Assembly (NCBI GenBank): GCA_942492115.1 | Contig: CALODL010000024.1 | Location: forward strand, 1 to 64,000 | Direction of reading: 5' to 3' | DNA length: 64,000 bases | Source: CALODL01 sp942492115 | GTDB lineage: Bacteria; Planctomycetota; Phycisphaerae; UBA1845; CAIVHJ01 | In this document: positions 8,768-18,029 of the stretch, piece after piece | Position numbering within the stretch: position 1 is the stretch's first letter | Layout of the letters: every line of letters begins with the position of its first letter | Position numbers and translations under genes: made by a program | The notes under the pieces: generated by a model | What the model was told of the DNA's origin: nothing | Database searches by the model: none | What the model saw: only the letters and a program-made list of their open reading frames with translations

Positions 8768-10660
8768 ATGACAGCCCGGGGTGCTACCAACGATCGCGCC
8801 GGATTACTGAATCAACTCGACCAGCGCGTGCTGATCGGGGACGGCGCCATGGGCACGGAACTGTACCGTCGAGGCGTCCCACTCACGGCTAATTTCGATG
8901 AGCTCAACCTCAGCCGCCCGGAAACGGTTCGCAGTGTCCACGCGGATTACGTGACCGCCGGATCGCAGCTCATTGAATCGAACACCTACGGCGCCAACCG
9001 CGGCCGGCTTCAAGGCTATGGTCTGAGCTCCAAGATCGTCGACATCAATTCGGCGGGTGTCCAACTCGCGCGTGAGGCTGCGGGTAAAAACGCTTATGTC
9101 GCCGGATCGATCGGCTCACTGCCCACCGGCGACAGTGCGGATGACACGGCAACGTGGACTCCCGAAGAACTCTATGACATTTTCCGGGAACAGGCCGTCA
9201 TCCTCGCCGATGCCGGGGCCGACGCCATCCTGCTCGAAACGTTTTCCGATCTGGAACAATTGCAGATTGGTGTCCAGGCGACCCGTGATCACGTCGACCT
9301 GCCGATCATCGCCCAGCTGACCTTTCAACACCGCGCGGTGACCGCCAGTGGCGTAAACGTCTTCGCAGCTCTCGAGAGCCTGGTGGAGCGTGGTGCCGAT
9401 ATCGTCGGAACCAACTGCGGTCGCGGTGTGGCCAATGTCCTGCACATCGTCGAGGAATTCACCAGCCAGTCGCAGGCCCGTATGTCTGCATTTCCCAACG
9501 CCGGATTTCCCGAGGACGTCGGCGGGCGCATCATGTACCTTTCGAGCCCCCAATACCTCGCCAAGATGATCGAAAGAATGGTCGATGCTGGAGCCAACCT
9601 GGTGGGGGGCTGCTGCGGAACGAGCCCGCAATCCATCGAGTCGATCGCCGAACGCATCGGACGACGCAGACCCATCAAACGCACCTTGAGAGCAGTGCCG
9701 ACAGCGATTGTCGAGCCTCCTCCGGCGCTGCCGCCGGCCCGCACGACATACCTGGACCGCGTCCGTGACCGGCCGTTGATCTTCGTCGAACTGGACCCGC
9801 CCTTCGGGCTGGATTTCGATCGCCTGATGACCGGTTGCCGCGTGCTCCATAACATGGGCGTCGATGCCATCACCATGGGTGACGCCCCGCTGGCGACTTT
9901 GCGCGTGAACAACATCGCGGCCGCGTCACTGATCCAGAACGAAGTCGGTATCGAGTGCATCATCCACATGACCTGCCGCGACCACAACATCATCGGCCTG
10001 CAGTCGATGCTCATGGGTGCGTGGGTCGAAGGTATCAAATCGGTCCTGGTCATAACCGGAGACCCGGCCAAACTGGGCAATCAGCCTGGCGCCTCGAGCG
10101 TTTACGACCTCAATAGCATCGGGTTGATCAAGATCGCAAGGACGCTCAACGAAGGGCACAACTACGCTGGTGCCAGCATCAAGAAAGCCACGGGCTTTAA
10201 TATTGGTTGCGGGTTCAACCCCAATTTCAAGAACCTCCAGTTCGAGGTCGGCAAACTGAAGAAGAAGATCGATGCCGGTGCCATGTTCATCATGACCCAG
10301 TTGACCTTCGATCCAGGCCGCTACGCCGAAGCCGTGCACATGATCCGCGACGCGGGCATTACGGCCCCGATTTTCCCAGCTATTTTCCCGTTCCTCTCGG
10401 GACGCAACGCTGAGTTTCTGCACAACGAGTTGCCAGGCGTTCGCGTTCCGGAGAAAATCCTCGAGCGCATGGGCAAGACGGACAAAACGACCGGCCCCAC
10501 CGAGGGCATGCGCATCGCTAAGGAATTGGTCGAGGAATTCTGGCAACACGCCGACGGGTTGTATATCGTGCCACCCTTCAACCGCTACGAAATGGCGGCC
10601 GAACTGGTCGAGCATGTTCAGTCACACTCTGGAGCACTCAGCCGCGGCAGCGGGATTTAG
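8768..10660 (+). CDS. bifunctional homocysteine S-methyltransferase / 5,10-methylenetetrahydrofolate reductase
   Basis: 630 residues in two domains. The N-terminal half (about 1-300) is a homocysteine S-methyltransferase barrel with the zinc ligands GTNCGRG and GGCCGTSP and the start motif VLIGDGAMGTELY. The C-terminal half (about 325-625) is a MetF-type MTHFR with FVELDPPFG, HMTCRDHN, the flavin-site ITGDP and FIMTQLTFDP. It couples production of methyl-THF to methionine formation in one polypeptide. The fusion is known in several bacterial phyla. It lacks the B12-binding and activation domains of full MetH. The CDS is clear; whether methyl-THF is the direct donor for the first domain is not shown by sequence. 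Confidence 0.93.
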   Translation: MTARGATNDRAGLLNQLDQRVLIGDGAMGTELYRRGVPLTANFDELNLSRPETVRSVHADYVTAGSQLIESNTYGANRGRLQGYGLSSKIVDINSAGVQLAREAAGKNAYVAGSIGSLPTGDSADDTATWTPEELYDIFREQAVILADAGADAILLETFSDLEQLQIGVQATRDHVDLPIIAQLTFQHRAVTASGVNVFAALESLVERGADIVGTNCGRGVANVLHIVEEFTSQSQARMSAFPNAGFPEDVGGRIMYLSSPQYLAKMIERMVDAGANLVGGCCGTSPQSIESIAERIGRRRPIKRTLRAVPTAIVEPPPALPPARTTYLDRVRDRPLIFVELDPPFGLDFDRLMTGCRVLHNMGVDAITMGDAPLATLRVNNIAAASLIQNEVGIECIIHMTCRDHNIIGLQSMLMGAWVEGIKSVLVITGDPAKLGNQPGASSVYDLNSIGLIKIARTLNEGHNYAGASIKKATGFNIGCGFNPNFKNLQFEVGKLKKKIDAGAMFIMTQLTFDPGRYAEAVHMIRDAGITAPIFPAIFPFLSGRNAEFLHNELPGVRVPEKILERMGKTDKTTGPTEGMRIAKELVEEFWQHADGLYIVPPFNRYEMAAELVEHVQSHSGALSRGSGI

Positions 10661-10682
10661 CCGCCCCACTCAACGACCTGCC

Positions 10683-11579
10683 ATGAAGAAACCATTCCGC
10701 AAAACATTCATCAGCCCCGAAACCCTGTTTATTTCCGCCATTCTGGTCGTGGCCAACTCCGTGTTGCTGTTCCAGGTCGCCTTCATGCAGGACGCGTGGT
10801 GGCTCAAGGCCACGACCATCGCCGGGATGGTGTCCTTCATCGGGATGGTGTTCGTTGGTCGCAGCCCATCGTTGTCCCGCATCGGGTTCAATATCCTGCT
10901 CAACTTGACCCTGTTCAGCTTCTTCGGCTGGGGCTTTTCCCACGTCGGAAACCTGCTCGTGCTGCCCTTCGCGGTCGCCAAGTGGCTCAATCTTGGCCTG
11001 TACTATTTTCTTCTGTTCGGGTTGTTGATGGGGGCAGGGCTCCGCAGTTTGTTGCACAGCCTGGGTATCGAATCCAAGATGGCGGCGATCGGAACGGGCG
11101 CCATCGTCGCCGTGTTGTGCTGGATGTCAGCCTTGTCGTTGGAAGCCCGCTACGTCCCGGGGGACGCCTACGCCCATACAGCCGAGGCAATCCGTCGACT
11201 GCCGCCAGGGGTCAAGGTCGCTGACTTGCACAGAATGGTCAATGAACAGGCCCGCGAACAACTGGGCGCTTTCGCTCCAGGTGGTACGTTGGGGTACATG
11301 CGCTGGGCGTACAATGACGGCCTCATCAAGGCCAATATCCCGGGCCACGGTGAGACCATCACCTATATCATGCGGCAGCGTGGCCACTCGTTCGCTATCC
11401 GCGTCATGCTGTCCGTCGTGCTGTTGATCCTGGGCATCTGTTACATGGCAGCCCGCCGACGGTCTACCAAACGCCCGCGACCGATGTTCCCCGAAGCCGA
11501 TGAGTGTACTGTCGGTGACAACGGTTTGCCACCTCACTCCCACTCGATGGTTGCGGGGGGCTTGGACGAAATGTCATAG
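10683..11579 (+). CDS. multi-spanning membrane protein of unknown function
   Basis: 298 residues from ATG 10683. At least five hydrophobic segments are visible (near residues 10-30, 40-60, 65-85, 100-120 and 135-155), then a long soluble loop (about 160-240) containing HTAEAIRRLPPGVKV and HRMVNEQAREQLG, and a last segment near 250-270 with a basic tail. I do not recognise the family. Its 3' end overlaps the convergent guaA end by 46 bases, which is unusual and means the two stop regions are not independent. It is 22 bases downstream of the methyltransferase/MTHFR gene and could be in the same transcript. Confidence 0.7.
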   Translation: MKKPFRKTFISPETLFISAILVVANSVLLFQVAFMQDAWWLKATTIAGMVSFIGMVFVGRSPSLSRIGFNILLNLTLFSFFGWGFSHVGNLLVLPFAVAKWLNLGLYYFLLFGLLMGAGLRSLLHSLGIESKMAAIGTGAIVAVLCWMSALSLEARYVPGDAYAHTAEAIRRLPPGVKVADLHRMVNEQAREQLGAFAPGGTLGYMRWAYNDGLIKANIPGHGETITYIMRQRGHSFAIRVMLSVVLLILGICYMAARRRSTKRPRPMFPEADECTVGDNGLPPHSHSMVAGGLDEMS

Positions 11580-13087
11580 GTCACGCGGTTGATCCCGGCG
11601 ACTTCATTCATCACCCGATTCGAAATGCGCGACAGGACTTCGGGGTCGATGCGCACCCAATCTGCGGTCATGAAGTCCTCACTCTCGACCAGCCGCACCA
11701 CCGCCACTTCGCTGCCCTCATAACTCCGCTGATCACCGAATACGCCCACGGCCGGAACCGGAAGCAACACGGCCAGAGCCTGGGCAATCTTGCGATACCA
11801 TCCAGCGGCCCGGATCTCCTCGAGAACGATGGCATCCACATCCCGCAAGACGGCGAGCCGCTGCGGGGTCACTGCCCCGGACATGCGCACCGCCAGCCCG
11901 GGACCGGGAAACGGATGGCGCCACACGATCTCGTCGACAAGCCCAAGATGTTCACCAAGCAAGCGGACCTCGTCTTTGAACAAATCACGCAATGGCTCGA
12001 TGAGCTCGAAGCCGAGCTCTTCGGGCAAGCCGCCGACATTGTGGTGAATCTTGATATTGGCCGACGGCCCCGAGGCACTGTGCCCCGATTCAATGACATC
12101 TGGATAGAGCGTACCTTGAGCCAGAAATCGCGCGTTCGGTATCGCGCGGGCCTCATCGCGAAACACTTCGATGAATTCGTGGCCGATGATCCGGCGCTTA
12201 TCCTGTGGATCGACCACGCCCTGTAGCGCCTCCAGAAAACGAGCACTGGCATCAACGACACGCAAGTCGATGTGAAAATGATCGCGAAAGGTTGCCTCCA
12301 CCAGATCACGCTCACGCTGCCTGAGCAGTCCGTTGTCCACGAATATGCATACCAGGCGGTCGCCAACAGCCTCTTGGAGCAATGTTGCAGCCACACTGCT
12401 GTCGACTCCGCCACTCAGACCACAGATGATGCGTTCATCGGGCCCGACCCGTTGGCGAGTCTCCGCAATAAGCCGCTCCTTGAGGTTACCCACCACCCAG
12501 CTACCCGTGCATGCGCAAATGTCATACAGGAAATTGCGCAGGATCTTGGACCCGTCCGGTGTGTGCGTCACCTCCGGATGAAACTGCAGGCCCCACAGCG
12601 GGAGATCGCGATGCCGAACGACGGCGCAGGGACAGTTGGTTGTGGAAGCAATGATGTCGAACTCATCGGGAGGGCGCTCGACAATGTCCCCGTGGCTCAT
12701 CCACACGGGCACGCTCGGGGGTAAATGGGCCAGGAGGGGATCGTCGGCGTGGACGGTCAATTGTGCGCGACCGTACTCGTGGGCCTCGGCGTTATCGACC
12801 CTGCCTCCGAGCAAACGGCACGCCAGCTGCATTCCGTAGCAAATCCCAAGTACAGGCCATCCGGCGTTGAGCACATCGGGACTACACGTCGGAGCGTTGT
12901 CCGTGTAGCAACTCGCCGGCCCGCCAGACAAGATTACACCCACGACCCCCATGTCGCGCAGTTCTGTAATCGGCGTGTCCGGCTGCACGAGCACGCTGTG
13001 AACGTGGTTTTCGCGAACGCGCCGTGCAATCAACTGGGTGTATTGACTGCCGAAATCGAGGACCGCGATGGTTTGTTCGGTCGACAT
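11534..13087 (-). CDS. guaA: GMP synthase (glutamine-hydrolysing)
   Basis: 517 residues, the standard two-part enzyme making GMP from XMP. The N-terminal class I amidotransferase has the nucleophile Cys in VLGICYGMQ and the His/Glu in LQFHPEVTHT. The ATP pyrophosphatase domain has the P-loop GLSGGVDSSVAA, and the C-terminal dimerisation domain ends at INRVTYDISSKPPATIEWE. Last of three minus-strand genes guaB-lipoprotein-guaA, with 106 bases before its start. The 3' end overlaps the convergent membrane-protein gene. Confidence 0.97.
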   Translation of the reverse strand: MSTEQTIAVLDFGSQYTQLIARRVRENHVHSVLVQPDTPITELRDMGVVGVILSGGPASCYTDNAPTCSPDVLNAGWPVLGICYGMQLACRLLGGRVDNAEAHEYGRAQLTVHADDPLLAHLPPSVPVWMSHGDIVERPPDEFDIIASTTNCPCAVVRHRDLPLWGLQFHPEVTHTPDGSKILRNFLYDICACTGSWVVGNLKERLIAETRQRVGPDERIICGLSGGVDSSVAATLLQEAVGDRLVCIFVDNGLLRQRERDLVEATFRDHFHIDLRVVDASARFLEALQGVVDPQDKRRIIGHEFIEVFRDEARAIPNARFLAQGTLYPDVIESGHSASGPSANIKIHHNVGGLPEELGFELIEPLRDLFKDEVRLLGEHLGLVDEIVWRHPFPGPGLAVRMSGAVTPQRLAVLRDVDAIVLEEIRAAGWYRKIAQALAVLLPVPAVGVFGDQRSYEGSEVAVVRLVESEDFMTADWVRIDPEVLSRISNRVMNEVAGINRVTYDISSKPPATIEWE

Positions 13088-13193
13088 GTAATATCAGCTG
13101 GTGATGAAAGCGGGTCGTCCGGCCTCTACGGCAAGCGTGGAACGGCGGACAACGATATCAGCAAATCCTATTCGGTCAGGCGGACCAACATCA

Positions 13194-13700
13194 TCATGAA
13201 CCCGGTGGGCACGCCGGATCAGCGACGAACTGCCCACCACGACAGCGGCTGGCATCGTGAACGGCCAATCCCAGCGTCTGGCGGCTGACACGCCCGTCAC
13301 TACAGAACACGACTCCGGGAGGATCGATGATGGCGCTGACAGGGAAGGCGAGCGTGTTGGCCACAAAACGCGTCGGGCAGTAGAACGCAGCGAAGTAGTC
13401 CTCGAAGGTCAGCGCGAACTGCTCATCGCGACTGCCCATATCCTCAACCGGATCCTGCCAGTAGAGCGACCAATGGGTCGCCGATTCGTTCTGTGTGTGG
13501 ACTTTGATGGGCTCCCAACCGCGCTCCCGTTCGAGCGCAACGACCTGGGCGTCGAGAACACGTTCGGCCGACGGTGTGGTCACGATGCTCCGTCGCGCGT
13601 AGTCATCAACCCATGGGTTCACGAACTGGGTACACCCGCTCAGTAGCACAACACTCCCAAAGATGAGGCTGCCCAAACACATCGAACGCTTATATGACAT
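13194..13700 (-). CDS. small lipoprotein between guaB and guaA, unknown function
   Basis: 168 residues from the ATG at 13700, which overlaps the end of guaB by 11 bases, so translation is probably coupled. The N-terminus MSYKRSMCLGSLIFG leads to a clear lipobox LLSGC, so the mature protein should be lipidated. The rest is soluble, with DEQFALTFEDYFAAFYCPTR and an alternating hydrophobic stretch ending SAIIDPPGVVFCSDG. No known domain is recognised. Position inside the purine pair is suggestive but gives no function. A longer upstream frame exists but would lie inside guaB and lose the signal peptide. Confidence 0.75.
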   Translation of the reverse strand: MSYKRSMCLGSLIFGSVVLLSGCTQFVNPWVDDYARRSIVTTPSAERVLDAQVVALERERGWEPIKVHTQNESATHWSLYWQDPVEDMGSRDEQFALTFEDYFAAFYCPTRFVANTLAFPVSAIIDPPGVVFCSDGRVSRQTLGLAVHDASRCRGGQFVADPACPPGS

Positions 13701-15171
13701 CGCTTGACTCCATCCCGACATTGTAATTCGGTGCCTCTTTGGTGATGAACACATCATGCGGATGCGATTCCACCACACTCGCGGCACTGACCCGGTAGAA
13801 TTGGGCCGTTGTTCGCAGGACCTCTGTCGAGGGTGCTCCGCAGTACCCCATCCCCGATCGTAATCCACCCACCAGATGATAGACCATATCGCTCAAACAA
13901 CCACTGTATGGCACGCGTCCTTCGACGCCTTCGGCCACGAGCTTCTCACGCTCGGTCACCCCCGCCTGACCGTAGCGGTCAGCACTGCCCGAGCCCATGG
14001 CCCCGATCGAGCCCATTCCGCGATATTCTTTGAAACGACGGCCCTTGTAGATAACCGTGTGGCCAGGTGACTCATCAAGTCCGGCAAACAAGGATCCCAT
14101 CATGACCGTGCTGGCCCCGGCAGCGATCGCTTTGACGATGTCGCCCGAGTGGCGGACTCCACCATCAGCGATGACCGGCACAGAGGCGTCCTCGGCCACT
14201 GCCATCGCGTTGAATATCGCCGTGATCTGGGGGACCCCCACGCCGGAAACAACCCGTGTTGTGCAAATCGACCCCGGGCCGATGCCTACTTTAATCGCAT
14301 CCGCGCCTGCGGCAATGAGGTCGGCCGCGCCCTCCCGGGTTGCGACGTTGCCGGCCACGACATCGATGTCGAAGCGGCGCCGAATGTTACGTACAGTTTC
14401 GAGGACATTCTCGCTATGTCCATGAGCCGAATCGACACAGACCACATCGACTCCGGCCGCAACCAGGGCCTCGACCCGCTCGATGTCATGGACACCGACC
14501 GCCGCCCCCACGCGAAGTCGACCACGGGCATCCTTGCAGGTCTGCGGAAAATCACGAGTCCGCTCGATATCACGCATGGTGATCATCCCGGCAAGCCTGA
14601 AATCCCCATCGACCAACAGCAGTTTCTTGACCTTGGCATCGTGCAGAATGCGACGGGCTTCATCGAGCGTGGTCTGAGGGGATGCGGTGACCAGGTTCTC
14701 CGAAGTCATGACCTCGCGAATGGCTTGATCGTCGTTATCGAGAAACTTCAGATCACGGCCCGTCAGAACCCCCAACAACCTGCGGTCGCCATCGACGAGA
14801 GGGACGCCCGAGATATTGTGCAGGCGCATGACTTCGCGCGCCTTGGCGACGCTGTCGTTGGGGCACATGGTGATCGGATCGAGAATGATTCCGCTCTCCG
14901 ACCGTTTGACCTTGTGCACTTCGCGACATTGAGCTTCGATCGACAGGTTCTTGTGGATGAAGCCGACCCCGCCTTCTTCGGCCAGTGCAATAGCCAGGCG
15001 TGACTCGGTCACGGTGTCCATCGGTGCGGAAATCAACGGGATGTTCAAGGTGATGTTCCGAGTCAGGCGCGCACTGACATCGGCGGCCCTGGGGACGACT
15101 GCGGAACGTCGTGGAATCAGCAGGACATCGTCGAAGGTGATTCCTTCACCGATGATCTTGTCGGCGGACAT
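13690..15171 (-). CDS. guaB: inosine-5'-monophosphate dehydrogenase
   Basis: 493 residues from ATG 15171, preceded on the minus strand by a GGAG. Oxidises IMP to XMP with NAD, the step before GuaA. It has the N-terminal barrel start GITFDDVLLIPRRS, a tandem CBS insert (about residues 90-205), the catalytic loop GPGSICTTRVVSGVG with the Cys nucleophile, and the flap/IMP motifs FKEYRGMGSIGAMG. Length and order match IMPDH. A further in-frame region upstream lacks family similarity, so 15171 is preferred. Confidence 0.96.
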   Translation of the reverse strand: MSADKIIGEGITFDDVLLIPRRSAVVPRAADVSARLTRNITLNIPLISAPMDTVTESRLAIALAEEGGVGFIHKNLSIEAQCREVHKVKRSESGIILDPITMCPNDSVAKAREVMRLHNISGVPLVDGDRRLLGVLTGRDLKFLDNDDQAIREVMTSENLVTASPQTTLDEARRILHDAKVKKLLLVDGDFRLAGMITMRDIERTRDFPQTCKDARGRLRVGAAVGVHDIERVEALVAAGVDVVCVDSAHGHSENVLETVRNIRRRFDIDVVAGNVATREGAADLIAAGADAIKVGIGPGSICTTRVVSGVGVPQITAIFNAMAVAEDASVPVIADGGVRHSGDIVKAIAAGASTVMMGSLFAGLDESPGHTVIYKGRRFKEYRGMGSIGAMGSGSADRYGQAGVTEREKLVAEGVEGRVPYSGCLSDMVYHLVGGLRSGMGYCGAPSTEVLRTTAQFYRVSAASVVESHPHDVFITKEAPNYNVGMESSDVI

Positions 15172-15744
15172 GTGGGGGCTCCGGATGGTTGAGCGAATAC
15201 AGGTGCGACGCTCGGCAGCCTTTGGATGATGATCCCGCGCCGAGCCCAAAAGTCAAGGGCTGAAAGACTCTGCCACGCAAAGCGACTGGCGGGGCCTCCG
15301 CGCACACGCTATCATCGACTCCAGTTCGGCTCACAGAATCGCGAACGTGTTGGCGATCCAGTCGAGCGCCCATTCATGAGTGGACTTTACCATGGTTGCA
15401 TTGCTCCTCAGCTTATTCAGCTCGCTCTTCCCGACCCTGCTCAGCCTTCTGTTTACCGGTTTGCTTGGCCCGGCAACGGTCCCCGTCTGAGCACACGCGG
15501 CGTCCTGAGCAGATCCATCTACACCTGCACCAGAACGAAGCGGCCTCACGAGGCCCGCTGACGTGTGTGCCGACTTACCGATACACGTCTTGCACCAGCA
15601 CTCATATCCGTCCCGCTCTGCTTCGGCGTGGGCCGACTCCTGGACCACCGCACGACCACCGGTTTGCATGTTCGCGGATCGCATGGGTTCTCGTCCGTTC
15701 GAGTCGGAGCGGGTATCATCTTGCCGACTCATCGAGAGGAGATC
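15172..15744. other. intergenic region between guaB and the CPBP-DUF418 gene
   Basis: Divergent intergenic space. It should hold the guaB promoter and the promoter of the downstream membrane-protein gene, but no convincing -35/-10 pair was found. The only coding candidate is the 32-codon hydrophobic ORF at 15392-15490. Long antisense frames here are shadows. Confidence 0.4.
15392..15490 (+). CDS. possible 32-residue hydrophobic peptide
   Basis: ATG to TGA with 32 sense codons. Residues 2-25 are almost all L, F, S, T and A (starting MVALLLSLFSSLFP), enough for one membrane span, then GPATVPV. The upstream base context has only a weak GAGTGGA 8-14 bases before the start. Small hydrophobic peptides are easily missed by gene callers, but one this short can also arise by chance; treat as a candidate only. 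Confidence 0.25.
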   Translation: MVALLLSLFSSLFPTLLSLLFTGLLGPATVPV

Positions 15745-17940
15745 ATGACGACTCAACCGCCACGCAATCCGGAAATCGTGCTGATCTGGAAGTTCTTTGC
15801 GTTCTGCCTGCTGCTTCTGGTCGGTACGGTAGTCGCGGCCATCTGCTGGGTCATCGTGTTCAACGTGCTCAAGGGCATGGGCATGCGCAAGCCGGATTTC
15901 GCAGCGCTGGTTGCAATGTATGTCTTTGTGGCCATCAATGTCGTGATCGTCTCGGCTTTTCTTGTGCGGCAGTTCGACGGTCTGTCCCTGCGGGCCCTGG
16001 GCCTGGGATTCGACCGGCCCTGGTTGCGCCATATCGTGTGCGGTGGGGTAGCCGGCGGAGCCCTGGTCACCCTCACATGGATCGTGCAGTCGACCCAGGG
16101 TTGGGTCCACACCCAATTCAATGTCGATGTCTTTGACAGACTGCCTCATCTGATCCTCACGCTCGTGTTTTGTATTGCAATCGCGCTCTACGAGGAGGTC
16201 GTGTTCCGCGGTTACGTCTTTCAAGTAGCCGCTCGGCGCAACACGGTTCTGGCGGTCGTCGTCAGCGGACTGTTATTCGTCAGCATCCATCTGTGGCTCG
16301 CCGGCGGCCTCGAAATTCTGGCCATGGTCAACACCTTCGTAGTACATGTCCTGCTTGCCCTGTGCTACCTCAAGACGCGCAGCCTGTGGCTACCGATCGG
16401 TCTGCACAGCGCGTGGAATTTCACCGAGTGTTTCGTTTTCGGCATGCCCTTCAACGGGCACAAGCCAGTGGCCTCCATATTCCTGTCCGACCGTGTCGTC
16501 CTGAACAACTGGACCGGTTTCGACTATGGCCCTGATGGCGGCGGCGTGGTCACGATTGTCCTGAGTGCTGCACTGCTGATCGTGTTCTTCTTCGTCAAGC
16601 AGCGCACCCCGAGTCCTGACATCATGACCGCACACCGCGTCGATCCGGACGTCGCCAAGCCGGTCGCCACACCAGCTCCGACGGCGCCAGTGACCCCGGC
16701 CTTGCACGCCACCAGCCCGGTCAAGCGTGACCGGATTCTGGCCATCGACGTCCTCCGAGGCATCTCCATCCTGGGGATTCTTCCAATGAACATGCAGCTC
16801 TTTGCCCAAACCGCCGGCGGTTGCATGAACCCCTATGCGGGGGCGTTCGTTGACGACACCAACATCACCACGTTCGTCATCCTGCGCATCTTGATCGGCA
16901 CGAAAGATCTTCTGGTCTTCAGCATGCTGTTTGGCGCCGGCGTGGTCATGCTCGACAACATGAAACGTACCGACGGGCAGAGTCAGGCCGCCCTGCATTT
17001 CCGGCGCATGGCCGTCATCCTGGCCTTCGGCCTGATCCACGCGTACGCCATCTGGTTCGGGGACATTCTGGTGACCTATGCGGTCTGCGGAAGTCTGATC
17101 TACCCACTGCGGAAGATCGGCCCCAAGCTGCAGATCAGCCTCGGCGTGTTCATTTTCATGATCCCCATGCTGGCGATTCTGGCGCTTCATTTCATCGTGC
17201 CGCAGCTTTCCGACAACATGATCGAAATCGCGCGCGTGATGTTCTATCCGTCAGTCGAAGAGCAGAATGCTTTCATCGACACGTACCGCCAGGGCTGGCT
17301 CGGCCAGATGCCTGCTCGTGCAGAAGGATCGCTGGTCAACCAGACGCTCGGCGTGTTGTTGTGCATGGGACCGATCGGTGCGGGCATGATGATCGTCGGC
17401 ATGGGCATGTACAAGCTCGGCTACCTGACCGGCAAACGCACGGACCGCTCCTACTTCGCCATGATTGCCATCGCCCTGCTCGTTGGGTTTCCGATGCTGC
17501 TGTACGGGTTCTACTGGAGCTTCCAGCACAATTGGGCGCTCCCTGACGGTTACTTCCTGGGCTGGTTCTTCCGCGAAACCGCATATCCGATCATCGTCCT
17601 CGGATGGATTGGTGCGACCATGCTGATCTGCAAGTATGGCAAGCTCAAGCTGCTGACCCGCGCCCTGGCCGCGACGGGCCAGCTGGCATTGAGCAACTAC
17701 CTCATGCAGTCGCTCGTCTGCTCGTTCATCTTCTACGGACACGGTCTCGGTCTCGTGGGGCGAGTCGATCATCTGCAGCAGATCTACATCACTCTGGCAA
17801 TCTGGACGGTTCAGCTCTGCGTCTCACCACTGTGGCTCAAACGCTACCACATCGGCCCTGCCGAATGGCTGTGGCGTTCCCTGACGATTGGCGACTGGCA
17901 ATGTTTTCGCAGACCCGCTGCCCGACCGAGCATGACGTGA
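15745..17940 (+). CDS. fusion of CPBP intramembrane protease and DUF418 membrane protein
   Basis: 731 residues with a good Shine-Dalgarno (gagagga) before ATG 15745. The first 290 residues are a CPBP/Abi intramembrane protease with its motifs in order: LYEEVVFRG (EExxxR), FVSIHLW and GLHSAWNF. A linker rich in P, A and T follows (about 300-325). The C-terminal part (about 327-720) is a YeiB-like DUF418 protein starting RDRILAIDVLRGISILGIL, with many spans and a SNYLMQS segment typical of the family. CPBP proteins process prenylated or other membrane substrates; DUF418 function is unsettled. I have not met this fusion as a standard architecture. Both halves look intact, with no frameshift at the junction. 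Confidence 0.88.
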   Translation: MTTQPPRNPEIVLIWKFFAFCLLLLVGTVVAAICWVIVFNVLKGMGMRKPDFAALVAMYVFVAINVVIVSAFLVRQFDGLSLRALGLGFDRPWLRHIVCGGVAGGALVTLTWIVQSTQGWVHTQFNVDVFDRLPHLILTLVFCIAIALYEEVVFRGYVFQVAARRNTVLAVVVSGLLFVSIHLWLAGGLEILAMVNTFVVHVLLALCYLKTRSLWLPIGLHSAWNFTECFVFGMPFNGHKPVASIFLSDRVVLNNWTGFDYGPDGGGVVTIVLSAALLIVFFFVKQRTPSPDIMTAHRVDPDVAKPVATPAPTAPVTPALHATSPVKRDRILAIDVLRGISILGILPMNMQLFAQTAGGCMNPYAGAFVDDTNITTFVILRILIGTKDLLVFSMLFGAGVVMLDNMKRTDGQSQAALHFRRMAVILAFGLIHAYAIWFGDILVTYAVCGSLIYPLRKIGPKLQISLGVFIFMIPMLAILALHFIVPQLSDNMIEIARVMFYPSVEEQNAFIDTYRQGWLGQMPARAEGSLVNQTLGVLLCMGPIGAGMMIVGMGMYKLGYLTGKRTDRSYFAMIAIALLVGFPMLLYGFYWSFQHNWALPDGYFLGWFFRETAYPIIVLGWIGATMLICKYGKLKLLTRALAATGQLALSNYLMQSLVCSFIFYGHGLGLVGRVDHLQQIYITLAIWTVQLCVSPLWLKRYHIGPAEWLWRSLTIGDWQCFRRPAARPSMT

Positions 17941-18029
17941 TGCCTGGTTGAGTGCTGCCGCGTCGATTCGCTACAATAGCAGGTCCCGGCTTGGTCTCAC
18001 CACAGGCCGCAATCCGGTTGGGAGAGGGT

